Shown: positions 37,401 to 45,177 of the stretch, piece by piece | Layout: each line of letters begins with the position of its first letter | Numbering within the stretch: the stretch's first letter is position 1 | Assembly: GCF_016583905.1 (NCBI RefSeq) | Contig: NZ_NRRY01000031.1 | Coordinates: forward strand, 1 to 55,676 | Length of the DNA: 55,676 bases | Origin: Lamprobacter modestohalophilus | GTDB lineage: Bacteria; Pseudomonadota; Gammaproteobacteria; Chromatiales; Chromatiaceae | Reading direction: 5' to 3' | Notes under the pieces: generated by a model | The model's input: only the letters and a program-made list of their open reading frames with translations | Databases searched by the model: none | Told to the model about the DNA's origin: nothing | Made by a program: the position numbers and the translations under genes

Positions 37401-37677
37401 TGGTCTGGTCGATCGCGATCGCCGGCGGGATACCCTCGATGCGGTCGGCCTGGGGCCGGTCCATTCGGTCGAGGAACTGGCGGGCGTAGGGCGAGAAGGT
37501 CTCGACATAGCGACGCTGGCCTTCGGCGTAAACGGTGTCGAAGGCGAGCGAGGATTTGCCCGAGCCCGAGACGCCCGTAACGACGATCAGCTCGCCGAGC
37601 GGCAGGTCGAGATCAAGGTCCTTGAGGTTGTTCTGACGGACGCCGCGCAGGCGGATGCAGTCGTGGGCGTTGGACAC
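31498..37677 (-). CDS. uvrA: Double-length UvrA-family excinuclease ATPase
   Basis: About 2059 residues from a GTG at 37677 ([13 protein letters not shown]); the longer frame to 37869 would overlap the Uma2 gene. It is two UvrA-like halves in tandem, so four ABC modules. Walker A motifs [10 protein letters not shown] occur four times; signatures are [33 protein letters not shown] and [11 protein letters not shown]; Walker B forms are [36 protein letters not shown] and [12 protein letters not shown]. Zinc-binding CxxC pairs are present in each half. A Gln/Ala-rich linker joins the halves, encoded by a 27-base unit repeated three times (34335-34430). UvrA acts in nucleotide-excision repair and damage recognition; long paralogues of this kind are known, but a separate normal uvrA may exist elsewhere. 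It ends convergent to the large membrane-protein gene. Confidence 0.92.
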   Translation of the reverse strand: MSNAHDCIRLRGVRQNNLKDLDLDLPLGELIVVTGVSGSGKSSLAFDTVYAEGQRRYVETFSPYARQFLDRMDRPQADRIEGIPPAIAIDQTNPVRTSRSTVGTMTELTDHLKLLFARAAQLFCHGCGREVRRDSAEAIWATLQRRFHAAERPAEQRPHRQPVQDCSDEVAADSAPNETLETSERNEAPPRALICFELAIPDGLSPEQLKELLAQQGYIRFLHEDDKRLEVIQDRLRLDEDNRSRALEALEAALAHGGGRVRIYPLDAERNPGQPWHFSRDLHCPDCDIDYRDPIPSLFSFNSPVGACETCRGFGRVIGIDWDLVVPDARKSLLDGAIKPIQSDGYSEVQEDLIAFAHRRGIPTDVPWAELTEADRQWILDGEGDWDDDPHKRVWYGIRGFFAWLEGRSYKMHVRVLLSRYRSYDPCPDCGGARLKDSALDFRIGDHALADATMDRRQRFRHARSRLPEQAWLGLPGLNIQDLMVLPIADLARFFGGLALPGSLDQAMELLLTNIRSRLHYLTEVGLGYLTLERQSRTLSGGEVQRINLTTALGTALVNTLFVLDEPSIGLHPRDMDRVVRILERLRDTGNTLLVVEHDPQVMRAANRILDIGPGPGERGGQLVFQGTPAALMREPASLTGDFLAGLRQVAEPRDPQPPSPDEPKLRIRGAREHNLKDVDLELPLQRLVVVTGVSGSGKSTLVQQVLFHHLAKQKGHPEGPLGDCSAVEGEALIKDVVMVDQSPIGRSSRSNPASYVGALDALRKLFAAAPLARERGFKAGHFSFNAGPGRCPTCSGSGFEHVEMQFLSDVYLRCPDCNGRRYRPEILEVRLPLLASQPAEAETRKPAIKSQTGSATADAGASGDGSPIGPAKGPNIADVLEMTVAEALMAFPDQRELQRSLQPLVDVGLDYLRLGQPVPTLSGGEAQRLKLAGHLAKTAGRKPKRNTKDQGKRKGKDKSEQDSNASSKLQPGLLFLFDEPTTGLHFADIATLLGAFRRLIDAGHSLVVIEHNVDLMRAADWIIDLGPEGGDGGGEIVACGTPSMIAADLSSHTGSALREATAPHHAPERAPAVAEAPVGYSTPLADSQQAPAEASSQQTRAEASSQQAPAEASILIRHAREHNLKDLTLSIPRGQFIVITGVSGSGKSTLAFDILFAEGQRRYLESLNAYARQFVQPAARADVDAIFGIPPTVAIEQRSSRGGPKSTVGTSTEIHHFLRLLYVKLGIQHCPECQVPIQPQSRAEILNHISDDFRGRRLRLLAPLVSARKGTYAELADWAKRRGAEQLYVDGALQPVDPWPKLDRFRDHWIDLPFVPLEIDGSHQGLLAEQLDQALALGKGLVRAVLAERLEPNPSGTPRPAGDQPLTGATGQVISSDSRPMLNGTSSQALSEPATKASDEADSQASSQRNDQTVPRTYSTQRTCPSCGTGFDEPDPRLFSYNSKHGWCPACFGTGLKLSGFDAEQSGEEGQWLASDGGSQAPCPSCQGQRLRPEALAVTFRERSIAELSALSVTDAGKHFATLTLSEREAAIGRDLLAELRARLGFLDRLGLGYLSLDRAAPTLSGGEAQRIRLAAQLGSNLRGVCYVLDEPSIGLHARDNERLLETLGELKDKGNSLIVVEHDAATMRRADEIIDLGPGAGIHGGKIVARGNAQVLATNPASLTGRYLESQRSLDTSSLNTEATDWLHIEAASLHNLQQLDVEIPLARLVCVTGVSGSGKSSLVRDVLGASLKTLLSQLSGSTSSNRSKGTNSSSGSRAPKAAISQLIGCNGLRGWQALSRVLEVDQTPIGKTPRSCPATYIGIWDRIRRLFAAAPEARMLGWGPGRFSFNTGGGRCPACEGQGVQRIEMSFLPDVKLPCEVCDGTRFNAETRRIQYLAKDIGEILAMSVDEAVELFHAHPGIRHPLELLQAVGLGYLALGQASPTLSGGEAQRLKLVTELAKARPTADGSSSRPTLYLLDEPTVGLHMADTERLIGVLRRLAEAGHSVLVIEHDLDLIAAADWVIDLGPEAGVEGGRLVAEGHPAELIARGVGYTAEALRQHATAETFVPSKPCGQ

Positions 37678-37715
37678 GGGGGGCGCTAAATCTGAGCCAT
37701 GGCAGCGGCCTCTCG

Positions 37716-38300
37716 CTAAAACAGGCCGGTTAGATCGATCACAGCTTGTGGCAGGCAGAGAGGGCGCAGCGCGGAAAGATCCGCAGCCTGGCTGACCTGA
37801 GCGTAGCCCTGTGAGCGGGGGTCGCGATAGATCCAAAGGGCTTGGCCGGCGAGGTCGACCAGCCAGCATTCGGGGATGCTCGCGCGCGCGTAGAGCGGCA
37901 GTTTCTTGTCGCGATCGTAGCGCAGCGAGGTTTCGGCGACCTCGATCAGCAACAGCACATCCGCGGGCCTTGGATGGCTCTTGGCATAGAAGTCATCGCG
38001 CGGACGGAGCAGGGCGATATCGGGCTCGGGCTCGGAGAAATCGCTGAGTCGGAAAGGATCTTGCACGGCCAAGATGGCGTCGGTCTCACTGAAAGCGCGC
38101 GCGAGACGATTGGCGATGCGCTTGACGGCACCGCCATGTGGGCTGCCGATGGGCGGCATATCAATAATCTCCCCGTCGATCAGCTCGACGCGGTCGTCTT
38201 CGCCGAGGATGTCGGCCTGGCCCATGCGCTCGTAGTCATCGACGCTGAGGCGGTGGCGTTGGTAGAGGGTCTCTGCGGTGGCGGTGGCGGACATCGTCAT
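37716..38300 (-). CDS. Uma2-family putative endonuclease (DUF820)
   Basis: A 194-residue Uma2/DUF820 protein with a PD-(D/E)XK-like nuclease fold. It shows YERMGQADILGEDDRVELIDGEI, SPHGGAVKRIANRL, EPEPDIALLRP with the central acidic residues, and LLLIEVAETSLRYDRDKKLPLYARASIPECWLVD, which supplies the ExxxxxxxxDxxxK pattern. Function is uncertain; such genes are abundant in cyanobacteria and purple bacteria and are linked to mobile elements. Its start overlaps the stop of the small gene upstream (TGATG) and it ends 38 bases before the uvrA start, so these three may be one transcript. Confidence 0.88.
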   Translation of the reverse strand: MTMSATATAETLYQRHRLSVDDYERMGQADILGEDDRVELIDGEIIDMPPIGSPHGGAVKRIANRLARAFSETDAILAVQDPFRLSDFSEPEPDIALLRPRDDFYAKSHPRPADVLLLIEVAETSLRYDRDKKLPLYARASIPECWLVDLAGQALWIYRDPRSQGYAQVSQAADLSALRPLCLPQAVIDLTGLF

Positions 38301-38500
38301 CAGTCGTTAGCTGGCGGAGCCTTGTCGGCGTTGCTCGCGTTGCTCGCGTTGGACTCGTTCGCCTCTGTTGCCTCTGTTGCCTGCTTCGCCTCACGCTCCT
38401 CCTTGAGGCGCCGCAGGTTGTTGCGCTGGTTAATGTAGAAGTAGCCGACAACCCCGACGATGACCAGTAGCTCGAGGGCTTTTAAAGAGCCTGTATCCAC
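38300..38500 (-). CDS. Small single-pass membrane protein
   Basis: A 66-residue protein with one membrane helix (ALELLVIVGVVGYFYI, about residues 8-24), then a basic stalk RNNLRRLKEEREAK and an Asn/Ser/Ala tail (ESNASNASNA) encoded by a 9-base repeat. The start is a GTG, supported by GAGGAG eight bases upstream, a strong site. No family is recognised. It would have its charged part in the cytosol. It is the first gene of a possible unit with Uma2 and uvrA. Confidence 0.65.
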   Translation of the reverse strand: MDTGSLKALELLVIVGVVGYFYINQRNNLRRLKEEREAKQATEATEANESNASNASNADKAPPAND

Positions 38501-38532
38501 GATATGTTCTCCTCAGCGTTGTAATCTGGTTC

Positions 38533-38592
38533 AACTCACTCTCATGGCGCCCGCGCCACCCCGGCAGATGAATCGCGCGCAATTCACGTTAA
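38533..38592 (-). repeat. Dispersed intergenic repeat, copy C
   Basis: On the minus strand it reads TTAACGTGAATTGCGCGCGA and continues through ATTCATCTGCCGGGGTGG into GCGCCATGAGAGTGAG. It is the third copy of the element at 6721-6780 and 16494-16556. The surrounding gap (38501-38830) otherwise holds only a TATACT string at 38707-38712. Confidence 0.65.
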
Positions 38593-38830
38593 GTTGGGCC
38601 AACAAGCAGGGTCTAGAAGCCCAGTCGTGGCTCCAAGTCGCGAGGGCTTCTCCGGTCGATGACGTCAACTGCAACCCTGCGCAACCGTGACTTGTGTCGA
38701 GGGCGTTATACTAGCGTACATAGCGCGTCGCCACCGTTCAGCTGGCGTCGCAAATGGGCGGCCTGTTGGAATTAAGTGAAATACTGTAGCGAGCGTTGTC
38801 GACGCCATCCAAGCCGTGTTCACCCAAGCC

Positions 38831-39115
38831 ATGTTTGAGTCGAGTGAAGTCATCGATCCGACGGTTCATTGCGAGGACTGCCTCGCTTGCTGTTGTAGCA
38901 AGGAGGTGTTATTGCTCGGCGATGCGAGAGTCCCCAGTCATTTCGTGGTCGTTGACGCTTGGGGCGCGGAGGTGATGGAGCGCCTTGACGACGGTTGGTG
39001 TATCGCGCTCGACCGCCAACGCTTGCGGTGCTCGATCTACAGCATGCGGCCTCAGCTCTGTCGCGATGTCGCGATGGGCGGCGCTGAATGTCTCGCTGCC
39101 CGCTCGGAGCATTAG
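38831..39115 (+). CDS. YkgJ-like zinc- or iron-chelating protein
   Basis: A 94-residue YkgJ-family protein with the cysteine pattern HCEDCLACCCSKEVLLL at the start, WCIALDRQRLRCSIYSMRPQLCRD in the middle and a final GGAEC. The family is thought to hold a metal ion or iron-sulfur cluster; its role is not established. The ATG at 38831 is preferred to 38816 because family members begin close to the first cysteine. It stands alone on the plus strand. Confidence 0.8.
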   Translation: MFESSEVIDPTVHCEDCLACCCSKEVLLLGDARVPSHFVVVDAWGAEVMERLDDGWCIALDRQRLRCSIYSMRPQLCRDVAMGGAECLAARSEH

Positions 39116-39179
39116 GGCTGCTGAGGTCGGTCGCCTGATCGGTGGCCCTTTCGTTCAACGGCGTGGTACTGAAGATTTG

Positions 39180-39605
39180 ATGGCAACAACAGCTGGAGAA
39201 GAGCGAGCGAAAGTCTCCAACCGCCGGCTTTGGCTCGCCGGCTCGGTTGCGCTGTTGGTGCTGAGCTTCGCCATCATCAGTTATCTGCTGTTCGCACCAA
39301 GCAAGAGCCTCGAGGTGACGGCGACGGCTTACACGTCACGCGTCTCGGAAACCAGTGGTGATCCGTACACGGCCGCCTGGAACAACAAGCTCACCCCCGG
39401 CGAGAAGTCGATCGCCGTCTCACGTGATCTCCTTAAACGTGGCCTGACCAACGGCGTTGAGGTCAAGATCGAAGGCTTGCCCGGTATCTATACCGTCCGT
39501 GACAAGATGAACAAGCGCTGGAAACGACGGATCGATATCTATATGGGCAATGACCTCGAGCGTGCACGGGAGTGGGGTAAGCAAGAGGTTGTACTCCGGT
39601 GGTGA
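39180..39605 (+). CDS. 3D-domain protein (membrane-anchored)
   Basis: A 141-residue protein. A basic N-terminus is followed by a membrane helix (WLAGSVALLVLSFAIISYLLF, about residues 19-39), so it is anchored with the rest in the periplasm. The C-terminal part is a 3D domain: VTATAYTSR, the conserved IAVSRDLLKRGLTNGVEVKIEG, and VRDKMNKRWKRRIDIYMG with its aspartates, closing on WGKQEVVLRW. 3D domains share a double-psi barrel with RlpA and MltA lytic transglycosylases, so a cell-wall role is plausible. The ATG at 39180 is used because the longer frame begins inside the YkgJ gene. Confidence 0.8.
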   Translation: MATTAGEERAKVSNRRLWLAGSVALLVLSFAIISYLLFAPSKSLEVTATAYTSRVSETSGDPYTAAWNNKLTPGEKSIAVSRDLLKRGLTNGVEVKIEGLPGIYTVRDKMNKRWKRRIDIYMGNDLERAREWGKQEVVLRW

Positions 39606-40091
39606 GGTGGACTTCGGCATCCGGTGCCGATCGCGCAGCCACGTTCGAAATTGCCGCCAGGAACGGTGCATCTGTCGTCATCGCCGAAGCAATCCAACGC
39701 AGCCCGATACCTAAAGCGATGACGATATCCAAGCTAAAGCACTCCAAGGACTCGACCACGACCTGCAACAATCGCTGCTGAACCAAATCCGCGCAACATC
39801 CTGGTGTTGCGGTCCAGCTACCTCCCGGTGGTGATCGAGTTGCGCGACCGCAAGGACTACATTGACCTTCTGGCCCGCTATGAGCTGGCCATCGGGCCAG
39901 TCACCGCCGAAACTGGCGTTTGGCCTGCCGAGGTCCAGCAGGCGCCCTTCCTGGCGTTCTGCCAGCGATCCTATCCAGCCGCCGGTGCGGTTGGCTCGGC
40001 TTCGACAACAGGCATGCGGGGAGCCTCCAGTCGACAGGAGATAGACGGATGCTACTCCCACTCCCAGATTTTGGCTTTCCGGTGCAAAATG
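39606..40091. other. Region without an intact gene, between the 3D-domain gene and tRNA-Arg
   Basis: About 490 bases. Only one stretch (39786-39975) looks protein-like and is listed separately. Other frames in both directions lack ribosome-binding sites and recognisable content. Confidence 0.4.
39786..39975 (+). pseudogene. Possible remnant of a Fic-like protein gene
   Basis: The frame gives NILVLRSSYLPVVIELRDRKDYIDLLARYELAIGPV, which resembles the segment after the Fic core (lLrxxylPvvI...dR..Yx.aL). There is no start codon in frame, no HPFxxGNGR motif upstream and no continuation of homology downstream. I hold this lightly. It lies within 400 bases of a tRNA gene, a usual site for integrated DNA. 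Confidence 0.3.
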
Positions 40092-40126
40092 AAAAAGGCC
40101 CAGTATCTGGTGGATGCTAAGCCTTT
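40092..40126 (-). terminator. Terminator of the tRNA-Arg gene
   Basis: On the minus strand AAAGGC pairs with GCCTTT around a loop that itself contains CCAG-ATA-CTGG, followed by a short T-run. It lies just past the 3' end of the tRNA. The same stem followed by GATTTTT on the plus strand could work in both directions. Confidence 0.55.
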
Positions 40127-40134
40127 GATTTTTA

Positions 40135-40211
40135 TGGCGCGCCCGGAGAGATTCGAACTCCCGACCACCTGGTTCGTAGCCAGGTACTCTATCCAGCTGA
40201 GCTACGGGCGC
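40135..40211 (-). tRNA. tRNA-Arg (anticodon ACG)
   Basis: 77 nucleotides including an encoded CCA end. The acceptor arm GCGCCCG pairs with CGGGCGC; the D-arm is GCTCAGCTGGATAGAGT; the anticodon stem CCTGG/CCAGG encloses the loop with anticodon ACG (complement at 40175-40177); the T-loop is GTTCGAATC. All arms pair correctly, so it looks functional. The wobble A should be edited to inosine by TadA to read CGU, CGC and CGA codons. Confidence 0.97.
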
Positions 40212-40401
40212 GGCGAGCAGCAAATTATGTTTTCTGCGCGTGGTGATGTCAAGCATTTGTTGCTAGGTCGATCAGCGCAGTTCAGATTGTCGCTCAGGCC
40301 ACAGTTTGGCCTTGCATCCTGTATCCTTTACCAGCTTTACAGGAGCGGTGCTTGAAGGCGCTCGCTTGAAAGCGACTTAGATAACGGCTCGGAGGGTTCT
40401 G

Positions 40402-40758
40402 ATGCGTCTGGTGTTGATCGCACTTGCGGGCCTATGGGCTGTGGGAGCACTTGTTGCCTTTTTGCAGACGCGCGATCGGCCGACCGATGCGAAGCTGAGC
40501 GCTGCCTATTTGGTGGGCTGGCCGGCGCTGTTGGTGCTGATGTATATCAATCAGCCGGTGCCCTTGTGGGTCTCTGTCCCGGTCTTCTTTGGCTTTATTC
40601 CTTGGTTCTTGGCTGGGCCGCACCTCTGGGGCATCTTGAAGGAGCCGAGTCGGATCAAGCCAGGTGAGGTTGTCGGTATCCCGCTTGGCTACTGGAAGTG
40701 GGGTGGGCTCGCCGCGGTGCTGTTGGGCATCCTGTTCGATGTCCTCGTCCGCCCTTGA
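40402..40758 (+). CDS. Small multi-pass membrane protein of unknown function
   Basis: A 118-residue protein with four likely membrane helices: residues 4-22 (VLIALAGLWAVGALVAFL), 34-48, 55-72 (LWVSVPVFFGFIPWFLAG) and 96-114 (WGGLAAVLLGILFDVLV). A short loop KEPSRIKPGEVVG connects the third and fourth. No conserved catalytic or binding residues are evident. The ATG is preceded by GGAGG at 40391-40395, seven bases away. It lies 56 bases upstream of mazG on the same strand, which suggests a shared transcript but not a shared task. Confidence 0.75.
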   Translation: MRLVLIALAGLWAVGALVAFLQTRDRPTDAKLSAAYLVGWPALLVLMYINQPVPLWVSVPVFFGFIPWFLAGPHLWGILKEPSRIKPGEVVGIPLGYWKWGGLAAVLLGILFDVLVRP

Positions 40759-40814
40759 GCAGGCAACGCCAAAGCCGATCGCCGCGCGCGACCATTGAGT
40801 TTTAAGACAGTCTT

Positions 40815-41642
40815 ATGAGCAATCCCCCGAACAATCAGCCACCCCAGGACATCCGCAGGATTGATGCGCTGCTGCAAATCGTCGCGCGCTTGCGAGACCC
40901 GGAGCACGGCTGCCCTTGGGACCTCAAACAGACCATGCGCAGCATCCTGCCGTTCACGCTCGAGGAGGCCTACGAGGTCGCCGAGGCGATTGAGAACGAC
41001 GATATGCCGGAGCTGCGCGAGGAGCTCGGTGACTTGCTGTTCCAGGTCGCGATCTATTCGCGGATGGCCGAGGAACGGGACGTCTTCAGCTTCGAGGATG
41101 TCATCGAGGCGATCTGCGACAAGATGATCCGTCGCCATCCGCATGTGTTTGGCGATGTGCGCGTGCACTCTGAGGCCGAGGTGCGAGCGAACTGGGAACG
41201 CATGAAGGCGGACGAGCGCGAGGCTAAACACGAGCGTCCTCACATCAGCGTGCTGGATGGCGTCGCGCAAGCACTGCCGGCCTTGGTGCGCGCCGAGAAG
41301 CTGCAGAAGCGCGCTGCAAACGTCGGATTCGATCTCGACGACCTCGATCATGTGGTCGAGAAGATCCGGGAAGAGCTCGAGGAATGCGAGGAGACCTTCG
41401 CCGAGCACGCTGATCCGACCGAGCGCGTGCACGAGGTCGGTGACCTGCTGTTCTCCTGCGTTAATCTCGCTCGGCATCTGGGCGTCGATGCCGAGCAGGC
41501 GCTGCGTGCGGCCAACCATCGTTTCGAACGGCGCTTTCAGCGTATCGAAGTCTGCCTTCGCGCCGCTGGGCGGGTGCCAGCGCACTCTCAACGTGCCGAG
41601 ATGGACCGGCTGTGGGAGATCATCAAGAACGAACAACATTGA
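40815..41642 (+). CDS. mazG: Nucleoside triphosphate pyrophosphohydrolase MazG
   Basis: A 275-residue MazG with two tandem domains. The first has LRDPEHGCPWDLKQT and the metal-binding EEAYEVAEAIENDDMPELREELGDLL. The second has KIREELEECEETFAE...HEVGDLLFSCVNLARHL. It hydrolyses nucleoside triphosphates to monophosphates and pyrophosphate, clearing abnormal nucleotides. Length and motifs are normal. About 275 residues is the usual size for the two-domain type. Confidence 0.95.
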   Translation: MSNPPNNQPPQDIRRIDALLQIVARLRDPEHGCPWDLKQTMRSILPFTLEEAYEVAEAIENDDMPELREELGDLLFQVAIYSRMAEERDVFSFEDVIEAICDKMIRRHPHVFGDVRVHSEAEVRANWERMKADEREAKHERPHISVLDGVAQALPALVRAEKLQKRAANVGFDLDDLDHVVEKIREELEECEETFAEHADPTERVHEVGDLLFSCVNLARHLGVDAEQALRAANHRFERRFQRIEVCLRAAGRVPAHSQRAEMDRLWEIIKNEQH

Positions 41643-41750
41643 ACTTCAGGGCATTGCCGCGCTCAGCCCAGACTCGTCTCAGACTCGTCTCAAATCCGTC
41701 TGCGCTGGTTGCCTTGGAGACGAATAAGAGGGTGATGAGGTGATCTTCCG

Positions 41751-42605
41751 ATGAGCTTCCTCGCGCGCATCGACGAGTGCAATCGCTGGGCGCCTGGCGA
41801 TTTCACAGCCTTCGTCGTCGACGGCGAACGGCTCGGCATGGCGCGCATTGAGTTTGCCAGAGCCCTTTGCGAGCTTGACGATCAGGCGTTCGTCCTAGAG
41901 AGCGCTGGGCTGCGCTGGGCGGGCGCGCCGAACGGGTTTGATGCGCGGACCGACGCAATGCATCGACTTTGCAGCGAGCTGATCGCGCGCGGGCTTATTA
42001 GTCATCAACATGGCGAGCAGTACCCGGTTACGGCCGGTCGTCGTGAGGATGCGAGGTTCCTGATCGATCGCGCGTGCGCCCCTTATTTCGGCGTGCGCGC
42101 CTTCGGGCAGCACATCAATGGCTTTGTCCGTCGCCCAGGGGGGATCATGATGTGGATTGCCCGGCGCTCAGCGGACCGCCGCGTCTACCCAAACCACCTC
42201 GATAATATGGTGGCTGGCGGCTTGCCTTGGGGCATCGCGCTGCGTGAAAACCTGCGCAAAGAGTGCGCAGAAGAGGCGGGGATGCCAGCAGAGCTTGCCA
42301 ATCGCGCCATCGCGGTTGGAGCCATTACGTATTGTCGGGCCTCCAAGCGCGGCCTCAAGCCAGACGTGATGTATTGCTACGATCTGGAGCTGCCCGTAGA
42401 TTTTGAGCCATGCTGCCAAGATGGCGAGGTGGCCGGCTTCGAGCTGCTGCCGATCGAACAGGTGGCTGAGATCGTCCGCGACACCGACGCGTTCAAGCTC
42501 AACTGCAATCTGGTCATTATCGATTTCCTCGTGCGCCATGGCGTGCTAACACCCGAACATCCCGATTATCTGGAGATCGTCCAACGGCTGCGCTCGCTGG
42601 CCTGA
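41751..42605 (+). CDS. DUF4743 and Nudix-domain hydrolase
   Basis: A 284-residue protein with an N-terminal DUF4743 part (about residues 5-125) and a C-terminal Nudix fold. The Nudix box is GGLPWGIALRENLRKECAEEAGM; compared with the consensus the first glutamate is replaced (I in that position) while the KE..EE core is kept. Related proteins occur as the C-terminal half of fungal thiamine pyrophosphokinase (Tnr3) and in plants, where they act on oxidised thiamine diphosphate. A similar sanitising role is inferred here, as is the case for its neighbour MazG. The ATG at 41751 follows TCTTCCG with no strong site. Confidence 0.85.
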   Translation: MSFLARIDECNRWAPGDFTAFVVDGERLGMARIEFARALCELDDQAFVLESAGLRWAGAPNGFDARTDAMHRLCSELIARGLISHQHGEQYPVTAGRREDARFLIDRACAPYFGVRAFGQHINGFVRRPGGIMMWIARRSADRRVYPNHLDNMVAGGLPWGIALRENLRKECAEEAGMPAELANRAIAVGAITYCRASKRGLKPDVMYCYDLELPVDFEPCCQDGEVAGFELLPIEQVAEIVRDTDAFKLNCNLVIIDFLVRHGVLTPEHPDYLEIVQRLRSLA

Positions 42606-42668
42606 TTGCGGCAGGATCTCCTGCTCATCACTTCATCTCCGGCAACACTCTTGAGTCTTGAGGGCACT

Positions 42669-43898
42669 ATGAGCATTCAGTTTGGCATTCCGCGTCGGCA
42701 ATCGGTTCAGGTCATGATCGGCGGGCTGGCGGTCGGCGGCGACGCGCCGGTGCGCGTGCAGTCGATGACCAACACCGATACCGCCGACATCGATTCCACC
42801 GTGACCCAATGCGCCGAGCTGGCCCGCGCCGGCTCTGAGTTCGTCCGGATCACGGTCAACAACGAGACCGCCGCGGCGGCCGTGCCACGCATCCGCGATC
42901 GCCTTGAGGCGATGGGCTCGCCGGTACCATTGATTGGTGATTTTCACTTCAATGGCCACCGCTTGCTGACCGACTATCCGGCCTGTGCCGAGGCGCTCGC
43001 CAAGTATCGGATCAACCCCGGCAATGTCGGCCGTGGCGAGAAGCGCGATACCCAGTTCGCGACCATGATCGAGATCGCTTGCCGCTACGATCGGCCCGTG
43101 CGCATCGGCGTCAACTGGGGCAGCCTCGACCCGGAGCTGATCGCGCGGATGATGGATGCGAATGCGCGCTCCGAGAATCCCAGTCCCGCTGAGGAGGTGA
43201 TGCGCGAGGCGATGGTTGAATCCGCGGTGGGCAGTGCGCTGCGCGCCGAAGAACTCGGGCTTGGCCGCGACCACATCATCCTCTCGTGCAAGATGAGTGG
43301 CGTGCAGGATCTGATCGCGGTCTACCGGATGCTCGCCGCGCGGAGCGACCACGCACTGCATCTCGGTTTGACCGAGGCCGGCATGGGATCGAAAGGCATC
43401 GTCGCCTCAACGGCGGCGCTGTCGGTGATCCTGCAAGAAGGGATAGGCGATACCATCCGCGTCTCCTTGACCCCAGCCCCAGGCGAATCTCGCACCCGCG
43501 AGGTGGTGGTGGCACAGGAGATCCTGCAGACCATGGGAATGCGCTCGTTTGCCCCCATGGTTACCGCGTGCCCGGGATGCGGTCGGACCACGAGCACCGT
43601 GTTTCAGGAGCTGGCCGAAGACATTCAGGACTATCTGCGTGATCAGATGCCGATCTGGCGCGAGACCTATCCCGGGGTCGAGACCTTGCAGGTGGCCGTG
43701 ATGGGCTGCGTGGTCAATGGCCCCGGCGAAAGCAAGCATGCCAACATCGGCATCAGCCTGCCGGGTACGGGTGAACAGCCCTCGGCGCCGGTCTATATCG
43801 ATGGTGAAAAGGCCACAACGCTCAAGGGACCGAACATTAGTGAACAGTTCAAGGCGATGGTGAACGAGTACATCAGCGAGCGTTTCGGGGCTCGATAA
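42669..43898 (+). CDS. ispG: 4-hydroxy-3-methylbut-2-enyl diphosphate synthase
   Basis: A 409-residue 4Fe-4S enzyme of the non-mevalonate isoprenoid pathway. It converts methylerythritol cyclodiphosphate to hydroxymethylbutenyl diphosphate using flavodoxin or ferredoxin electrons. Seen are [34 protein letters not shown], and the cluster cysteines in [14 protein letters not shown] and [11 protein letters not shown]. The ATG at 42669 is preceded by GAGGG at good spacing; the frame start at 42606 is too far upstream. Isoprenoid supply matters for carotenoids and bacteriochlorophyll tails in a phototroph. Confidence 0.96.
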   Translation: MSIQFGIPRRQSVQVMIGGLAVGGDAPVRVQSMTNTDTADIDSTVTQCAELARAGSEFVRITVNNETAAAAVPRIRDRLEAMGSPVPLIGDFHFNGHRLLTDYPACAEALAKYRINPGNVGRGEKRDTQFATMIEIACRYDRPVRIGVNWGSLDPELIARMMDANARSENPSPAEEVMREAMVESAVGSALRAEELGLGRDHIILSCKMSGVQDLIAVYRMLAARSDHALHLGLTEAGMGSKGIVASTAALSVILQEGIGDTIRVSLTPAPGESRTREVVVAQEILQTMGMRSFAPMVTACPGCGRTTSTVFQELAEDIQDYLRDQMPIWRETYPGVETLQVAVMGCVVNGPGESKHANIGISLPGTGEQPSAPVYIDGEKATTLKGPNISEQFKAMVNEYISERFGAR

Positions 43899-44003
43899 TC
43901 TCGTCGGCTAAGCTGCTCCCGGCCCGTTATCCATGGCGCATGCCCATGGCGCACGAATCCATCACGCACGACCACCAAGACGTTAACTGCGGAGAGACGA
44001 TTA

Positions 44004-44513
44004 ATGAAAAAAACGGTACTGGCCGCCTCAACCCTTGCCATCGCACTGGCTGGGAGTTTATCGACGAGCGTTGCGTTTGCGGCCGATGATCCGATGATGG
44101 TGTCGGTGAAACGCCTGTCTCTGGCGACGGCACAGCAGATCGCTCAGGCGACCATCGACGCCTGCCGCGAGAAGGGGATTCAGGTCGGCGTCACCGTCGT
44201 CGACCGCGACGGCGTCGTCCAGGCCCAACTGCGCGATACCATCGCCTCACCGATCACCGTTCCGATCAGCTACAAGAAGGCCTATACCGCGGCAGCCTTC
44301 AATGCCGCGACCTCGGCACTTGAGCCACGCGCAGACACCGCTGTTGGGCGCCAAGACTTCTTGGTCATGTCGGCCGGGGGGCTGCCAATCCAGGTCAGCG
44401 GTGCCTTGGTCGGCGGCGTCGGTGTCAGTGGCGCACCTGCCGGTGAGACTGACGAGGAATGCGCACAGGCCGGTGTGGATGCGGTTCAGGATGATCTTGA
44501 AATGGCGATGTAG
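44004..44513 (+). CDS. HbpS/GlcG-like secreted protein
   Basis: A 169-residue protein with a signal peptide (MKKTVLAASTLAIALAG ... VAFA, cleavage near residue 27) and a GlcG/HbpS domain: KRLSLATAQQIAQATIDACREKG, VTVVDRDGVVQAQLRDT, SYKKAYTAAAFNAAT, and GGLPIQVSGALVGGVGVSGAPA. Members bind haem or cobalamin-like ligands or occur with glycolate oxidation; the exact role is open. The start has GGAGAG nine bases upstream. A perfect hairpin follows at 44524-44547. Confidence 0.85.
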   Translation: MKKTVLAASTLAIALAGSLSTSVAFAADDPMMVSVKRLSLATAQQIAQATIDACREKGIQVGVTVVDRDGVVQAQLRDTIASPITVPISYKKAYTAAAFNAATSALEPRADTAVGRQDFLVMSAGGLPIQVSGALVGGVGVSGAPAGETDEECAQAGVDAVQDDLEMAM

Positions 44514-44523
44514 CCAACTGCGC

Positions 44524-44547
44524 TGGGCCGACCAACCGGTCGGCCCA
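44524..44547. terminator. Hairpin between convergent genes
   Basis: TGGGCCGACC pairs perfectly with GGTCGGCCCA around AACC, 10 bases after the stop of the HbpS-like gene and 60 bases before the stop of the convergent DUF302 gene. No T-tract is present, but the position suits termination in both directions. Confidence 0.5.
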
Positions 44548-44607
44548 CAGTCGCGCAAGCGGCAATGCGGGTTGTGAGTGCCAATCCGCTGCTCGGTGCT
44601 CAACCGT

Positions 44608-45129
44608 TCAGAAATTACCGGTTGCCCCGGCGGTGATAATCGAGAGCATCTCGCCATTGATCGTGATCGCAATCGCCTGCAGCTCTGCCGGGAGTTCATA
44701 GGCATTAATGATCATGTCGAGATTGAGCATCTCGAGCCAATAGCGGCCATCGTTATCTTCGATAAGCGCAATGGAGCAAGGCATGTAGGCGGCGTAGATG
44801 GTGTTGAAGCGCACCATTTTGATGGCGTCTTCGGGCCGACAAAACTGGAAGATCTCCAGCCTCGGTGACTCGAGGCCGCGCGCTTCCAGCTCGGCACCGA
44901 CGTTTTGATGGCCGACCAGTTTCATATTCAGCTCGACCGCCTTTGAATTCATCGCGTCGATGGCGTCGTCTGGATTCACTCCATCCGCAAGACCGATCTT
45001 TAGCACGGTTTGGCCAATCTCGTACATGTTGACCTCAGGCGCATTAGCGACCCCAGAGGCCAAGGCGTTCGGCAGTGAGAGCGGTAACAGACACAGCAAT
45101 GCGGCCGAAGCAAGGGTGCGTTTGAGCAT
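44608..45129 (-). CDS. DUF302-domain secreted protein
   Basis: A 173-residue protein starting MLKRTLASAALLCLLPLSL, a signal peptide cut near residue 24 (ALAS). The remainder is a DUF302 domain: MKLVGHQNVGAELEARG, LEIFQFCRPEDAIKMVRFN and YAAYMPCSIALIEDNDGRYWL. The function of DUF302 is not known; its spread among sulfur oxidisers and its pairing with cytochromes suggest periplasmic redox or sulfur chemistry. The ATG at 45129 has AAGGAG eight bases upstream. It follows the cytochrome gene by 48 bases on the same strand. Confidence 0.82.
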   Translation of the reverse strand: MLKRTLASAALLCLLPLSLPNALASGVANAPEVNMYEIGQTVLKIGLADGVNPDDAIDAMNSKAVELNMKLVGHQNVGAELEARGLESPRLEIFQFCRPEDAIKMVRFNTIYAAYMPCSIALIEDNDGRYWLEMLNLDMIINAYELPAELQAIAITINGEMLSIITAGATGNF

Positions 45130-45177
45130 GGGCAGAACTCCTTGGGTGTTCATCCGCGAGCGCTGAAGCAACTCACG

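Noticed and set aside
36829-37689. 286-codon frame opposite uvrA
   Set aside because: Shadow of the strongly conserved UvrA N-terminus on the other strand.
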